Source: a virus. From it: 36,922 nucleotides of DNA. The stretch covers positions 1-36,922 of IMG/VR virus record IMGVR_UViG_3300048573_000149. One strand, written 5' to 3'. The position numbers and the translations under genes were made by a program. The notes beneath the pieces were generated by a model. It ran no database searches and was not told the origin of the DNA. It saw only the letters and a list, made by a program, of their open reading frames with translations. How positions within the stretch are numbered: position 1 is the stretch's first letter; every line of letters begins with the position of its first letter. Below, one piece after another: positions 36,697 through 36,922 of the stretch.

Positions 36697-36922
36697 TTAT
36701 AACCTTTCTTTGTGATGATCTGCTACATATACTGAAAGATCTTGCATGTAAACTGCAATATCTTCTTCAGTAAAGAATTTGTGCTCTTTGTAGATATTAT
36801 ATGCTGAATCAATACCTACGTCAAGCATTTTACCTTTGCTATCTGCATGATTGCCGTGACAGTGCCCGTGTAGATGCCAAGAGCCGTGACCTTGTTTGTT
36901 CCAAGAACTCACAGGAAAATGA
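36697..36922 (-). CDS. Metallophosphoesterase, C-terminal part (continues off the right edge)
   Basis: The frame is open to the right edge (HFPVSSWNKQ...). HGSWHLHGHCHGNH contains the GHxH metal-binding motif of calcineurin-like phosphoesterases, followed by VGIDSAYNIYK. Single-domain phage phosphoesterases of this type end about 70 residues after this motif, as here. A GTG in the frame is not taken as the start because the open frame continues upstream. Confidence 0.8.
   Translation of the reverse strand, partial: HFPVSSWNKQGHGSWHLHGHCHGNHADSKGKMLDVGIDSAYNIYKEHKFFTEEDIAVYMQDLSVYVADHHKERL

Noticed and set aside
1-36922. Prophage or temperate features
   Set aside because: No integrase, repressor, attachment core or flanking host gene is visible; the window alone cannot decide lifestyle.

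Overview
The window is part of the genome of a tailed, probably siphovirus-like bacteriophage, not a bacterial chromosome. It holds a complete packaging and head module with lambda-like parts: TerS, TerL, portal, XkdF-type protease, scaffold, gpD-like decoration protein and gpE-like capsid. A head-tail connector set, tail tube, frameshifted tail chaperones and a TMP_2-type tape measure follow. It also holds tRNAs, ThyX, PhoH-like and ClpP-like proteins, an HU-like protein and a SleB-type hydrolase. Most of it is AT-rich and the promoters look like host sigma70. The host is probably a Gram-negative proteobacterium: the GC-rich 11951-13693 protein resembles betaproteobacterial prophage proteins from memory. 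No integrase or repressor is recognisable.

Layout. 1-20558, all leftward: tape measure (runs off the left edge), tail chaperones, tail tube, terminator and connector proteins, capsid, decoration, scaffold, protease, surface or fibre-like proteins, portal, TerL and TerS. Four GIY-YIG homing endonuclease genes sit between these structural genes. 20559-22112, leftward: four ordinary tRNAs (Pro, Ser, Asn, Glu), two aberrant tRNA-like elements, a zinc-ribbon gene and several hundred bases of hairpin-rich non-coding sequence. 22605-23217: a divergent, very AT-rich control region with direct repeats. 23218-25849, rightward: small gene, phoH-like, HNH endonuclease and clpP-like, closed by a terminator. 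25888-26491: non-coding repeats and a terminator. 26492-36922, leftward: about 30 small early-type genes in tightly overlapping operons, interrupted at 29220-29980 by a non-coding segment with a 17-bp perfect inverted repeat and a cluster of DnaA-box-like sites. Nine small genes of 39-59 codons that are easy to miss were found here by direct reading.

The most notable observation is a compact RNA of about 65 nt that recurs just upstream of three of the four late-region GIY-YIG endonuclease genes (5201-5265, 7863-7928, 20145-20210). All copies share GC-UA, GAAAA and CUGC segments, three paired elements and a pseudoknot placed 16-20 nt before the start codon. The helix sequences differ between copies but keep their pairing, which is covariation visible inside one window. 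I do not recognise it as a known RNA family. Other points are a +1 (or -2) frameshift between the tail chaperone frames, an endonuclease that joins GIY-YIG, HNH and AP2 domains, promoters whose transcripts would begin at a hairpin, and a tRNA-Thr-like element with no T arm.
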